Shown: positions 26,741-34,800, numbered from the stretch's first letter. The stretch is 64,000 nt of DNA from Pseudomonas sp. K2I15 (GCF_002204795.1 NZ_NIXO01000002.1:62001-126000), one strand, 5' to 3'. Notes: a model not told the origin generated them from the sequence alone. Made by a program: numbers and translations.

Positions 26741-27684
26741 AGCTTGTGCAGCCAATTGAGCACCAGCTTGTTGCCCTCGGTGCGGTTTTCGGCCTGCTGC
26801 TCAAAGTAAGCGTTCACCGACAGTACGTTTTCCTTGTTGAAGGCGTAGACCAGGCCTGGGCCAATGGCCCAGACCTTTTCCCGACGCCCGCTGACGGCGT
26901 GCCCGTCCACCTCGGTGTCAGTGATCTGCTTCAACCAGTACCCATTCAACCCCACGCTCAGTTGTTGGCTGAGGGCGTATTGCACGGTCAGGTTGGCATG
27001 CAGCGCCTGCCCGGCCTGTGTCGTGGAGACATCACCGAAGCCCGCTTGCGGGTCATCGTTCTTGCCGTTCCACAGGTACATGAAACGCCCGCTCGCCGAC
27101 CACTTGGGATTGAACCAGTACGTCGCCGCGTAATACGGGTTGAATGACCAGAAGTTGCTACCCGGATTGATTGAGCGGTTGCGGTCGTAGGCCCCCACCG
27201 GAATCGATACATCGGCCTCGACCCGCTGGGTCAGCAGCGGGCTGCCGTCGGCCCGGGTCAGGGTTGGTAATTGCAGGAACGGGCCAACAATCAGATCACC
27301 AAAGCCGGCGCGGGAACTGAGTGCTGCGTTGTGCAAACCATCGTCGACATCAACGTGGGCCAGCGACGTATTGATCAGGGTGAAACCCGGCATTGCCCCG
27401 TTCGCCAGGGGTTGGCCGACATAGATGATCTGCGTGGTGGGCGCCACGACTTCCAGGTCCTGCTTGGGCAATGCCAGCTTGTTGCCGTTGGCATCATTGA
27501 AACGGCTGGCGCGGGAGTACGTCAGGTATTCCTCCAGGTACCAGCCAGGGCCGGCGGGTGCCGGTGAACCGTCGTAGAAACTGGTGCTGCCCAGGTTGAG
27601 TCCGGGTAAGTCATAAGCGTAGGCAGTCGATGAGAGTGCGACAAAAGTCATGGCCGCAACTGTCCGCAAGATTGGCTTGAGCAT
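26737..27684 (-). CDS. Outer-membrane channel, Phenol_MetA_deg family
   Basis: 315-residue exported barrel protein with signal peptide ending STAYA-YDLPG. Motifs ADVSIPVGAYDRNRSINPG and SFNPYYAATYWF place it in the same family as the channel at 13658-14590, although the two are clearly diverged. It is the third gene of the aldehyde dehydrogenase-calA-channel set and follows calA after 81 bp containing a strong hairpin. Probable role: passage of coniferyl alcohol or similar hydrophobic phenylpropanoids across the outer membrane. Its leader has an AACAACAACAAAAAT tract, a possible Hfq/Crc site. Confidence 0.8.
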   Translation of the reverse strand: MLKPILRTVAAMTFVALSSTAYAYDLPGLNLGSTSFYDGSPAPAGPGWYLEEYLTYSRASRFNDANGNKLALPKQDLEVVAPTTQIIYVGQPLANGAMPGFTLINTSLAHVDVDDGLHNAALSSRAGFGDLIVGPFLQLPTLTRADGSPLLTQRVEADVSIPVGAYDRNRSINPGSNFWSFNPYYAATYWFNPKWSASGRFMYLWNGKNDDPQAGFGDVSTTQAGQALHANLTVQYALSQQLSVGLNGYWLKQITDTEVDGHAVSGRREKVWAIGPGLVYAFNKENVLSVNAYFEQQAENRTEGNKLVLNWLHKL

Positions 27685-27719
27685 CTTGTAAGTCCTGTAT
27701 TTTTGTTGTTGTTCAAGAC

Positions 27720-27746
27720 CCCCGGCGCGGTGGGTCCGCGCCGGGG
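27720..27746. other. Intercistronic hairpin between calA and the channel gene
   Basis: CCCCGGCGCGG and CCGCGCCGGGG form a perfect 11-bp stem with a 5-nt loop. There is no T-run on either strand, so it is more likely an mRNA-stabilising or processing structure, or a partial attenuator, than a standard terminator. Confidence 0.7.
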
Positions 27747-27765
27747 CTTACCGCTGTTGCAACCG

Positions 27766-28533
27766 CTACACGTAGGTGGCCGCCAAACCGCCGTCCACCG
27801 GCAAGTTCACGCCATTGATCCAGCGCGCGGCGTCCGAGCAGAGGAAGGCGATCACGGCTGCCACCTCATCGGCCAATGCCGGACGGGTCATGCGCTGGCT
27901 GTCCTGGGCCACCCGCTCCGGCCCGAGCATGCTGACGAAATCGCCGAGAATCGGCGTAAACACCGGCCCCGGCGCGACGCAGTTGATGCGCACCGAATGA
28001 TCGCGAAACCAGCCCTGGGATTGCTGGAAGCTCCAGACGATCAGCGCTTCCTTGAAGTACTGATAACCCGTGGCCTGCTCAACCGGGTTGGCTGCCAGCC
28101 ACTGCTGCCCGGCCCCAAAGCTTTCTGTCGCCGCCAGCGCTTTGTGCAGTTCCAGCCGTTGCGGCCACTGCGCGCCCAGCACCGAGGCGACGTTGACGAT
28201 GCTGCCGCCCGCCGGCATGCGTGGCAGCATCGATTGAGTGAGATGACGCAACCCCAGGTAATTGACCTCAGCCACGGTTTGTACCGGCGCCGTACCGGGC
28301 ACACCGGCGATATTGCACAGCCCGTCGACCCGCGCCGGCAGGCGCGCCACCAGCGCATCGATGCTCGCGGCATCGCTCAGGTCGGCATGGAAAAAGCCAT
28401 CCAGGGTCAACTGCGGTTCGTGGCGGTCCACACCGATCACCGTGGCGCCCTGGAAGCGCGCCAACCGCGCCACTTCCGCACCAATGCCCGAAGCCACACC
28501 GGTGACGATCAAGGTTTTGTTGTACAGGTTCAT
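27766..28533 (-). CDS. calA: Coniferyl alcohol dehydrogenase (SDR)
   Basis: 255-residue short-chain dehydrogenase, the same length as CalA of Pseudomonas sp. HR199. It shares distinctive segments with that enzyme as I recall it: DGLCNIAGVPGTA, GSIVNVASVLGA, YQYFKEALIVWS, APGPVFTPIL and RWING-N-PVDGGLA-TYV. The Rossmann motif is TGVASGIGAE and the catalytic pair is Y-x3-K in YQYFK. It oxidises coniferyl alcohol to coniferaldehyde. The start at 28533 has GAGGG 7 nt upstream. It lies 57 bp after the aldehyde dehydrogenase that would take the product to ferulate. Confidence 0.92.
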   Translation of the reverse strand: MNLYNKTLIVTGVASGIGAEVARLARFQGATVIGVDRHEPQLTLDGFFHADLSDAASIDALVARLPARVDGLCNIAGVPGTAPVQTVAEVNYLGLRHLTQSMLPRMPAGGSIVNVASVLGAQWPQRLELHKALAATESFGAGQQWLAANPVEQATGYQYFKEALIVWSFQQSQGWFRDHSVRINCVAPGPVFTPILGDFVSMLGPERVAQDSQRMTRPALADEVAAVIAFLCSDAARWINGVNLPVDGGLAATYV

Positions 28534-28590
28534 GTTCAAGCCCTCTTATTTTTGTATAGGCATGCGTGTATCAAACCCATGAGCCAGGGC

Positions 28591-30066
28591 TCAGAAGGGA
28601 TAGATCGGTGGCGTATTTTTCACGGTGACCCATTGCCACTGGCTGTACTCGTCCCAGTCGGCCGGACCACCCACACTGCCGCCATTGCCGGATGCGCCGC
28701 GCCCGCCAAAGGGGTTGATGCATTCGTCGGCCACGGTTTGGTCGTTGATGTGCAACAGGCCGCAGTCAAGCCGCTCGCCGATGGCCATGGCGCGCCCAAC
28801 CGACGGCGAGATAATGCCGGCCGACAGGCCGTACTCCGTGCGATTGGCCAGTTCGATGGCTTCCTCGTCCGTGGCAAAACTGACCACCGTGGCCACCGGG
28901 CCGAAAATTTCATCCTCGAACGCGCGCATGCCCGGGCGCACGCCACTGAGTACGGTGGGCTGGTAGAACAGCTGGTCATATTCGCCTCCCGCCTCCAGCC
29001 GTGCGCCGGCCTGCAGGCTGTCACTGACGATCTCGTGCACGCGCTGCAATTGGCGCTGGTTGATCAACGGGCCGAGCGCCGCTTCACCCCGAGCGGCATT
29101 GCCCACGGTCAGCGCCCGGGCCTTGTCCACCAGCTTGCGCGTGAGGCTTTCGGCGATGGACTCATGGGCCAGAATCAGCCCGGTCGCCATGCAGATTTGC
29201 CCCTGGTGCAGCCAGGCGCCCCAGGCTGCGTTGCTCGCGGCCAGGTCCAGGTCGGCGTCTTCGAGAATGATCAACGGGTTCTTGCCGCCCAGTTCCAGCG
29301 CGACTTTTTTCAGGTGTCGCCCGGCAACCTCGGCGACTTTGCGCCCCGCCGCCGTGGACCCGGTGAACGCGATCATCCGCACATTGGGATCGCGGCACAG
29401 CGCCTCACCGGCCGGCGCGGCGCCGGGCAACACGTGCAGAAGGCCCTTGGGCAAGCCCGCCTCTTCGAATAACCGGGCAATGATGAACCCGCCACTGACC
29501 GGGGTCTGCGGATCGGGCTTGAGCACCACCGCATTGCCTGCGGCCAGGGCCGGCGCCACTGAACGCAGCGACAGCACCAACGGGAAATTGAACGGGGAGA
29601 TCACGCCGACCACGCCATGGGGCCGGCGCCGTGCATAAGACAGGCGCCCTGCCGCACTGGGCAACACCAGCCCATGGGGTTGGGACAACAGGCCTGCCGC
29701 CTGGTGCAGCAGCACAATCGCCTCGCGCACTTCGTGTTCGCCCTTGAACAGCGCGCCCCCGGTTTCCCGGGCGACATACAACGCCAGTTCGGCGAATGAC
29801 TGCTGGGCCAAGTCGGCAGCCTTGCGAAAAACCTCGGCACGCTCCCGTGGGCCGAGTGCGGCCCATGCCGGCTGGGCCAGGGCCGCGCTACGGCAGGCGA
29901 TAGCGATGTCGGCCGGCTGGGCCATGGCGCAGCGCATCAGGGGTTCGCCGGTGGCGGGTTCGATCACCGGGATCACGGACCCCGAATCGGGTATCCAATC
30001 GCCGTTGAACAGGCATTCGGACTCAATGGCCCGTTGTAGAAAGTGGGTGGTTTCAGACACTGACAT
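28591..30066 (-). CDS. Aldehyde dehydrogenase, probably coniferaldehyde-oxidising
   Basis: 491-residue NAD(P)-dependent enzyme. Catalytic Cys in HQGQICMATGLIL, general base in VALELGGKNPLII, cofactor loop FTGSTAAGRKVAE. The sequence is of the benzaldehyde/vanillin dehydrogenase branch and is not of the CalB type known from strain HR199. As first gene before calA, behind a sigma-54 promoter, it most likely converts coniferaldehyde to ferulate; vanillin or benzaldehyde oxidation is the alternative. CGGGAG lies about 5 nt before the ATG. Confidence 0.85.
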   Translation of the reverse strand: MSVSETTHFLQRAIESECLFNGDWIPDSGSVIPVIEPATGEPLMRCAMAQPADIAIACRSAALAQPAWAALGPRERAEVFRKAADLAQQSFAELALYVARETGGALFKGEHEVREAIVLLHQAAGLLSQPHGLVLPSAAGRLSYARRRPHGVVGVISPFNFPLVLSLRSVAPALAAGNAVVLKPDPQTPVSGGFIIARLFEEAGLPKGLLHVLPGAAPAGEALCRDPNVRMIAFTGSTAAGRKVAEVAGRHLKKVALELGGKNPLIILEDADLDLAASNAAWGAWLHQGQICMATGLILAHESIAESLTRKLVDKARALTVGNAARGEAALGPLINQRQLQRVHEIVSDSLQAGARLEAGGEYDQLFYQPTVLSGVRPGMRAFEDEIFGPVATVVSFATDEEAIELANRTEYGLSAGIISPSVGRAMAIGERLDCGLLHINDQTVADECINPFGGRGASGNGGSVGGPADWDEYSQWQWVTVKNTPPIYPF

Positions 30067-30130
30067 GGCAACTCCCGGTTCTTGTAATTGTCATCGTCTG
30101 CACACTGTGCAAACGCCGCATCAAGCCTTG

Positions 30131-30146
30131 AGCAAAGGCTGTGCCG
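30131..30146 (-). promoter_or_regulatory. Sigma-54 (-24/-12) promoter of the coniferyl alcohol operon
   Basis: Minus strand CGGCACAGCCTTTGCT has GG-N10-GC spacing and 5 of 6 matches to TGGCAC plus a perfect TTGCT. It lies 65 nt before the aldehyde dehydrogenase start and is directed at it. The adjacent divergent gene encodes a sigma-54 activator, which supports the call. Confidence 0.8.
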
Positions 30147-30336
30147 CTTGCGTACAGCGGCGCTGACATAAACCGGCGCAAGCTCTGGAACAAGGCCTGC
30201 AGCGCGCAGCTCACACGCGGCCCACCGATTGGTTGCAAAAACCGCGGGCGTGCCACTTGTCCAATTGATAAGGTTATGTTTAATAACTATCTCAGCAGTT
30301 ACTCATATCGTTCACTCGCTTTGCAGGGGCATAACA

Positions 30337-32109
30337 ATGACTAATCCCCACAGCTCGCTGCCCGACGACCGGGCCGCCACCGCGCCCTACCATCCTCGGG
30401 GCGACAGCCGCCAACTCAGCGACAGCAGTTCGCCGACGCCGGCGGAACTGACCGACTGCCTGTTCTTTTCTCCCGAAGATGGGCGCATCTGGCTCAACGA
30501 CCAACGCATGCTGTTGCTGCACAGTTCCTCGTTCGGCGCCCTGCGCGGGGAGGTCATCGAGCGCCTGGGGCTGGAGCAGGCGCGCGGCCTGTTCACGCGC
30601 ACCGGTTACGCCTCGGGCGCGCGCGACGCGCGGCTGATTCGCGAACGCTGGCCACAGGCCGATGCCGCCGCGGTGTTTCGCGCCGGGACGCACCTGCACA
30701 CCCTGGAAGGCATGACCAAGGTCGAACCCTTGCACTTCAAGTTCGACGCCGACTCAGGGTTCTACGAAGGCGAGTTTCTGTGGCACCACTCCTGCGAGGC
30801 CGACGAACATGTGGGCGCCTATGGCATCGGCCAGGACCCGGTGTGCTGGACTGAGACCGGCTATGCCATCGGTTTCGTCAGTGGCCTGTTCGGGCAAATG
30901 GTGATTTTCCGGGAGACGGAATGCCGTGGCATGGGCCACAGAAGCTGCCGGGTCATCGGCAAGACGGCCGAGCAATGGGGCGACGTCGAGCAGGACCTGC
31001 GCTACCTGAATGTGTCCCAGGCCGTCACCGGCCCCCTCGTCGCCCCCGCGCCCGACAACCCGCTGAGCCCCAGCGCCAGGGTCAACCAGCCACAGGCGTT
31101 GATTGGCGCCAGTGCGGCCTTCAATGCCGCGACACAAGCCTTGCAACGGGTCGCGCAGACCCCGGCAACGGTGCTGATCAGCGGTGAGTCCGGGGTGGGC
31201 AAGGAGATGTTTGCGCGCCAGTTACACCAGCTCAGTGATCGGCGCGACAGCCCCTTTGTGGCCCTCAACTGCGCAGCCATCCCGGACAACCTGATTGAGG
31301 CTGAGCTTTTCGGCGTCGAACGCGGCGCGTATACCGGCGCGACCCATTCACGACCTGGACGTTTTGAGCGTGCCCAAGGCGGCACACTGTTTCTGGATGA
31401 GATCACCAGCCTTAGCCTGGGCGGGCAAAGCAAGTTGCTACGGGCCTTGCAGGAACGGGAAATCGAACGGGTTGGCGGCGTGCGCGGGATCAAGGTGGAT
31501 GTGCGAGTAGTGGCCGCCACCAACATTGATCTACGCAAAGCTGTTGCCGACGGTACATTTCGCGAAGACCTGTTCTACCGGCTGAACGTCTACCCCATCG
31601 CCCTGCCACCGCTGCGCGAACGCAGGGATGACATCCCGCTGCTGATCAACGCCTTCCTGACGCGCTTCTGCCAGGAATACGCGCGAACACCGGTGGGCCT
31701 GACCATGCGCGCCCTGAAAGTCTTGCTGCGTTACGACTTCGCGGGCAATGTGCGCGAGCTGCAGAACCTGATCGAGCGCGGCCTGATCGCCAGTGATGAA
31801 GGCCAGGCGATTGACCTGGTGCACCTGTTTCGCAACGAACCCATGCCAGCAGATGCCTATGGCCTGGACGACCACGGCAGCCTGTCAAACACCGGGCTTC
31901 ATGCAGCGCCCTCGGTACCCCGTGCGGCAATGCTGGAAACCCTTAGTCAGTTGGACCAAGGGTTTTCCATCGAAGGCCTTGAATCGCGGCTGATCAATGA
32001 AGCGCTGCAACAGAACTCAGGCAATCTGGCTGCCGCGGCCAGGCTCGTGGGGTTGAGCCGTGCTCAATTTGCCTACCGCTTGAAGAAGCATCAGCGGCGC
32101 AAATGTTGA
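30337..32109 (+). CDS. Sigma-54-dependent activator with V4R sensor (XylR/DmpR/PoxR type)
   Basis: 590-residue enhancer-binding protein. N-terminal about 210 residues form the XylR_N plus V4R sensor with the conserved ending [23 protein letters not shown]. The AAA+ domain has Walker A GESGVGKE (about residue 282), GAYTGA (about 329, the sigma-54 contact loop normally written GAFTGA), and a C-terminal Fis-type HTH ([20 protein letters not shown]). ATG at 30337 has AGGGGC 6 nt upstream. It is divergent from the aldehyde dehydrogenase-calA-channel operon, which carries a matching promoter. Aromatic effectors such as coniferyl alcohol bind directly in this family. Confidence 0.93.
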   Translation: MTNPHSSLPDDRAATAPYHPRGDSRQLSDSSSPTPAELTDCLFFSPEDGRIWLNDQRMLLLHSSSFGALRGEVIERLGLEQARGLFTRTGYASGARDARLIRERWPQADAAAVFRAGTHLHTLEGMTKVEPLHFKFDADSGFYEGEFLWHHSCEADEHVGAYGIGQDPVCWTETGYAIGFVSGLFGQMVIFRETECRGMGHRSCRVIGKTAEQWGDVEQDLRYLNVSQAVTGPLVAPAPDNPLSPSARVNQPQALIGASAAFNAATQALQRVAQTPATVLISGESGVGKEMFARQLHQLSDRRDSPFVALNCAAIPDNLIEAELFGVERGAYTGATHSRPGRFERAQGGTLFLDEITSLSLGGQSKLLRALQEREIERVGGVRGIKVDVRVVAATNIDLRKAVADGTFREDLFYRLNVYPIALPPLRERRDDIPLLINAFLTRFCQEYARTPVGLTMRALKVLLRYDFAGNVRELQNLIERGLIASDEGQAIDLVHLFRNEPMPADAYGLDDHGSLSNTGLHAAPSVPRAAMLETLSQLDQGFSIEGLESRLINEALQQNSGNLAAAARLVGLSRAQFAYRLKKHQRRKC

Positions 32110-32248
32110 TCACTACTGGACCAACTGGGACCTGGCTAACATAGGCTCGATGATCGCCATCGGCATCCTGACGGATCGTCGCGACATCTATGAAGAAGCC
32201 GTCCTTCGTAAGCGCTCCATGAACCCCACATTCAAAGCCGCCAAGTGA
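32108..32248 (+). pseudogene. Remnant of an alginate-lyase-family protein
   Basis: Starting within the activator stop codon, one frame reads [20 protein letters not shown] and continues LTDRRDIYEEAV before a stop at 32246. The WxNWDL..M.AIGV.TDRRD..EAV pattern is typical of alginate-lyase-domain proteins (PF05426). There is no start and no rest of the domain, so it is a short internal fragment left by deletion. Confidence 0.6.
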
Positions 32249-32254
32249 TCCCGG

Positions 32255-32404
32255 ATGCGCGACTTGCGCGCCAAGGCTGGTACCGACAAGGCGCAATCCA
32301 GCGCAGACACCCTACAAGCGAGGGATCAACTTGGGCACACCACCTTGGTGATGACCGAGAACTACATTCGCAAACGGGTAGGCAAAAAGGTTGCGCCAAC
32401 CTAG
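32255..32404 (+). pseudogene. C-terminal remnant of a phage-type tyrosine integrase
   Basis: The 49-codon frame contains MRDLRAKAGTDKAQSS, then QARDQLGHTTLVMTENYIRK and VGKKVAPT. LGHTTxxMTxxYxR is the C-terminal catalytic block of tyrosine recombinases, with the H of LGH and the Tyr nucleophile; DLRAKAGTDK is the preceding conserved segment. Everything upstream is missing. It lies beside the 3' end of tRNA-Leu, a common integration target, so it marks an old genomic island insertion that has since been deleted. Confidence 0.85.
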
Positions 32405-32486
32405 TGAGTTGCGGCGCAACGTTTGAAATTGCGCAGCGGAAACAAAAAGGACCTGCCTGATAAATCATGCAAGTCCTTGAATATGA

Positions 32487-32573
32487 TGGTGCCCGAAGCC
32501 GGAATCGAACCGGCACGCCCTTACGAGCGGGGGATTTTAAGTCCCATGCGTCTACCAGTTTCGCCATTCGGGC
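32487..32573 (-). tRNA. tRNA-Leu (anticodon TAA)
   Basis: 87-nt cloverleaf including encoded CCA. Acceptor GCCCGAA pairs with TTCGGGC, the T-loop is GGTTCGATTCC, the anticodon loop CTTAAAA gives TAA, and a long variable arm marks class II. Its 3' end faces the integrase remnant. Confidence 0.96.
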
Positions 32574-32812
32574 GGTAGCGCTATACAGCGAGCCAAGCAG
32601 CTTCAAAAGCCCTTGAGCGGTGCAGCAGGCTAGGGAATATATAGATCCAGCCCCCTCGATGCAAGGTCGGGCGCGGGCTTTTTCAAACAAACCAGCTGCG
32701 CCCCGGCAAACAAAAAAGCTCGCCAGATCAGTGATCTACAGATTTCGGCAGCCACAATGGGCGACAGCGGCGCCGACCGCTTCGCCATGTACAGCAATTA
32801 AACCGAGGCACC

Positions 32813-32899
32813 CTAAGAAAAATAGGTTATTACCGCAATAACCACTGAAACCCAAACCAGGGTCATCAAAAACGACAGCGCAGCCAACGTTTTGCCCAT
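32813..32899 (-). CDS. Putative single-helix membrane peptide, 28 aa
   Basis: Very short frame with a basic start (MGKTLAAL) followed by one hydrophobic helix (SFLMTLVWVSVVIAVITYF). GAG/TAGG elements lie 4-8 nt before the ATG. It starts 28 nt after the stop of the XRE regulator gene on the same strand, so it could be its operon partner. No family recognised. A similar arrangement occurs at 34343-34800. Coding status is inferred from hydrophobic pattern and position only. Confidence 0.45.
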   Translation of the reverse strand: MGKTLAALSFLMTLVWVSVVIAVITYFS

Positions 32900-32927
32900 T
32901 TGCCTACTCGCCCCGATGAAAACCGCT

Positions 32928-33215
32928 TCAGTGGATCAACTCTTTTGCCTTCTCCAGGCACTCCGTGGCGCTGTCCAGTGCTTCGGCGGCTTTCGCCGAA
33001 TCGGCATTGTCATTTTTGCTGCGTTTGCCGGTGATGACAAACAACACATCGATACCTGCCGCGGCAATCAGCGCCAGATAATCTGCGCGCGGAAAACGCA
33101 CGCCGTTTTCATAACGGCCCTGGGCATTGGTTTCAACGCCCCCGACCTTGCCCAGCGCCGCTTGAGAATAGCCAAGCCTGACACGCTCTGCCTTTAACCT
33201 TGCGCCAATATTCAT
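32928..33215 (-). CDS. XRE-family helix-turn-helix regulator A
   Basis: 95-residue DNA-binding protein. HTH_3 domain at residues 3-60: IGARLKAERVRLGYSQAALG, then RYENGVRFPRADYLALIAAAGIDVLFVITGKR. A short charged helix follows (KAAEALDSATECLEKAKELI). AAGGAGG lies 6 nt before ATG 33215. It is clearly paralogous to the regulator at 34477-34800. The phage-repressor-like fold lacks a peptidase or sensor domain; role unknown. Confidence 0.85.
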   Translation of the reverse strand: MNIGARLKAERVRLGYSQAALGKVGGVETNAQGRYENGVRFPRADYLALIAAAGIDVLFVITGKRSKNDNADSAKAAEALDSATECLEKAKELIH

Positions 33216-33518
33216 GAAGAACCTCCTTGGTGGGACCGTGAATACGATACTGCGCACAAAAGGTTAGTTCCTTGACTGGTTCAAGCGCCAGCCCCCCTTA
33301 GCCATAGCGCCACTGCCCACTGTCTATTCCCTGATACCCGAAAATGATCATCCACGGTTTACCTGCTCCTGCTGCGCCCCGACTCATCTGATACGCTTTT
33401 TTCTTGCGCATCTGCCCCTGTATCGGAACTCGCCCTGCCCTGACAATAGACCCACTCCCGACACGCCCGTGGAGCCCGACAGGAACCGTCCTGCCGGCCC
33501 GTTCATTTCGGAGGCCTT
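33216..33518. other. Intergenic stretch, nothing assigned
   Basis: 303 bp holding the upstream DNA of the XRE gene (minus) and of the small peptide gene at 33519 (plus). No repeat, convincing terminator or additional frame was seen. Confidence 0.5.
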
Positions 33519-33602
33519 ATGGCTAAGATGGCATTTTTCCTGTTCGGTTTTCTTGCACTGACCATCGCGATTGGTCTGCTTGCCACCATCTCACCGGTCT
33601 AG
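33519..33602 (+). CDS. Small membrane peptide, 27 aa
   Basis: Short frame starting MAKMAFFLFGFLALTIAIGL and ending TISPV, one transmembrane helix. GGAGG lies 4 nt before the ATG, a strong ribosome-binding site. It stands alone in the plus strand between XRE regulator A and the LysE gene, whose stop is only 29 bp away in convergent orientation. I recall similar unnamed peptides in other pseudomonads but cannot name a family. Confidence 0.6.
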   Translation: MAKMAFFLFGFLALTIAIGLLATISPV

Positions 33603-33630
33603 GGATCACCGCCTGGGTTTTGAGGGCGTT

Positions 33631-34239
33631 TCAGCCCGCAAAAAACATCGGGTACAACGACAGCACCAACAACCCCGCCATCGACCAGTTGAACACCCTC
33701 AACCAGCGCGGCTCGCGCAGCACATTGCGCAGGCCGCTGCCACAACCGGCCCATACGCAAACGCTGGGCAGGTTCACCAAGGCGAACACGGCGGCAATCA
33801 ACAATACGTTGGTGACATAGCCGTCGGCAGGCGTGTAGGTGGTGATCGCGCCCAACGCCATGACCCAGGCTTTGGGGTTGACCCACTGGAATGCCGCCGC
33901 ACCGAGAAACGTCATGGGTTTGCGCTCGTCATCGGTGTCATCGGACATGGCGCTGGAGGTCGCAATTTTCCAGGCCAGATACAGCAAATACGCCGCCCCC
34001 ACATAACGCAATACGGTGTAGGCCCAGGGTAACGCCTTGAACACTTCACCGAGCCCAAGGCCCACGGCGATCACCAGCAACATGAAGCCAATGCTGATGC
34101 CTAGTGCATGGGGAATCGAACGGATAAAACCGTAGTTCACCCCGGAAGCCAGCAACATGGTGTTGTTGGGGCCAGGAGTGATCGAGGAGACAAAGGCGAA
34201 CAGCGCAAAGGCTGAAAGCAGGCTTGAAGACATGAACAT
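33631..34239 (-). CDS. LysE/RhtB-family amino-acid exporter
   Basis: 202-residue inner-membrane protein with about six helices. The family start FVSSITPGPNNTMLLASGVNYG is unmistakable, and FQWVNPKAWVMALGAI is the second signature. It exports amino acids or similar metabolites. No strong ribosome-binding site is seen; translation may start at 34239 or at the second Met (34233). It lies between two XRE regulator genes. Confidence 0.92.
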   Translation of the reverse strand: MFMSSSLLSAFALFAFVSSITPGPNNTMLLASGVNYGFIRSIPHALGISIGFMLLVIAVGLGLGEVFKALPWAYTVLRYVGAAYLLYLAWKIATSSAMSDDTDDERKPMTFLGAAAFQWVNPKAWVMALGAITTYTPADGYVTNVLLIAAVFALVNLPSVCVWAGCGSGLRNVLREPRWLRVFNWSMAGLLVLSLYPMFFAG

Positions 34240-34342
34240 GGGGCGACATCCGAACGAGATACTGTGGCCATGACAGTAGAACGTTGCGCTGGCACGCGCC
34301 CCGTACAGCTACGGATAGATACAGGCATACACTTCGTCAGGC

Positions 34343-34432
34343 CTACGCTAGCAACAAGCGCCCGCCCCGTGGACAGGTCCACCACACCCAAACCGCACCC
34401 AGTACCAGCAAGACGATTATCACGAGCTTCAA
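34343..34432 (-). CDS. Putative single-helix membrane peptide, 29 aa
   Basis: A TTG-initiated frame with GGAG 5 nt upstream encodes KLVIIVLLVLGAVWVWW followed by a basic tail (TCPRGGRLLLA). It begins 44 nt after the stop of XRE regulator B on the same strand, mirroring the XRE-peptide pair at 32813-33215. The alternative GTG start at 34447 lacks a ribosome-binding site. It may be non-coding; support is the membrane helix and the parallel arrangement. Confidence 0.3.
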   Translation of the reverse strand: MKLVIIVLLVLGAVWVWWTCPRGGRLLLA

Positions 34433-34476
34433 GGCTTCTCCGAACACGGGAACGACATACAGGATTCCGGAGTGCG

Positions 34477-34800
34477 TTAACCGTCGGACAGCGATGAGGT
34501 GATCTGCGCAATCGCGTCCTGATCCATCCCGTCCAGCGTGCGGTAGTGGTTGATGATCAACGCTTCCTTGTCGCTCAGCGCGTCATGGTTAATAACCGCC
34601 CGCTCCCCTGTCAGCACGTAAAGCACGTCCACGCCCTTGCGCCGCAGGGCAACCAGGTAATCGGACTTGGGCAAACGCGCACCACTCTCGTAGTGAACCT
34701 GGGCATTGGCGGCCACACCGCCAATCGCGCCAAATTGCTGTTGAGAGAGCCCAAGAACCTTGCGTTCTTCTTTAAGGCGAGCGCCGAGCTGATCGTCCAT
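34477..34800 (-). CDS. XRE-family helix-turn-helix regulator B
   Basis: 107-residue protein. HTH_3: LGARLKEERKVLGLSQQQFG, then HYESGARLPKSDYLVALRRKGVDVLYVLTGER. The C-terminal helix (LSDKEALIINHYRTLDGMDQ) differs from regulator A, but the HTH halves are closely alike including the unusual ANAQ..YE(S/N)G(A/V)R.P..DYL pattern. GAGG lies 8 nt before ATG 34800. The role is unknown; such orphans often control adjacent genes. Confidence 0.85.
   Translation of the reverse strand: MDDQLGARLKEERKVLGLSQQQFGAIGGVAANAQVHYESGARLPKSDYLVALRRKGVDVLYVLTGERAVINHDALSDKEALIINHYRTLDGMDQDAIAQITSSLSDG

Noticed and set aside
30210..30240. TGGCACGCCCGCGG on the minus strand as an alternative sigma-54 site
   Set aside because: No GC follows at the required N10 distance; the motif at 30131-30146 has the right spacing.
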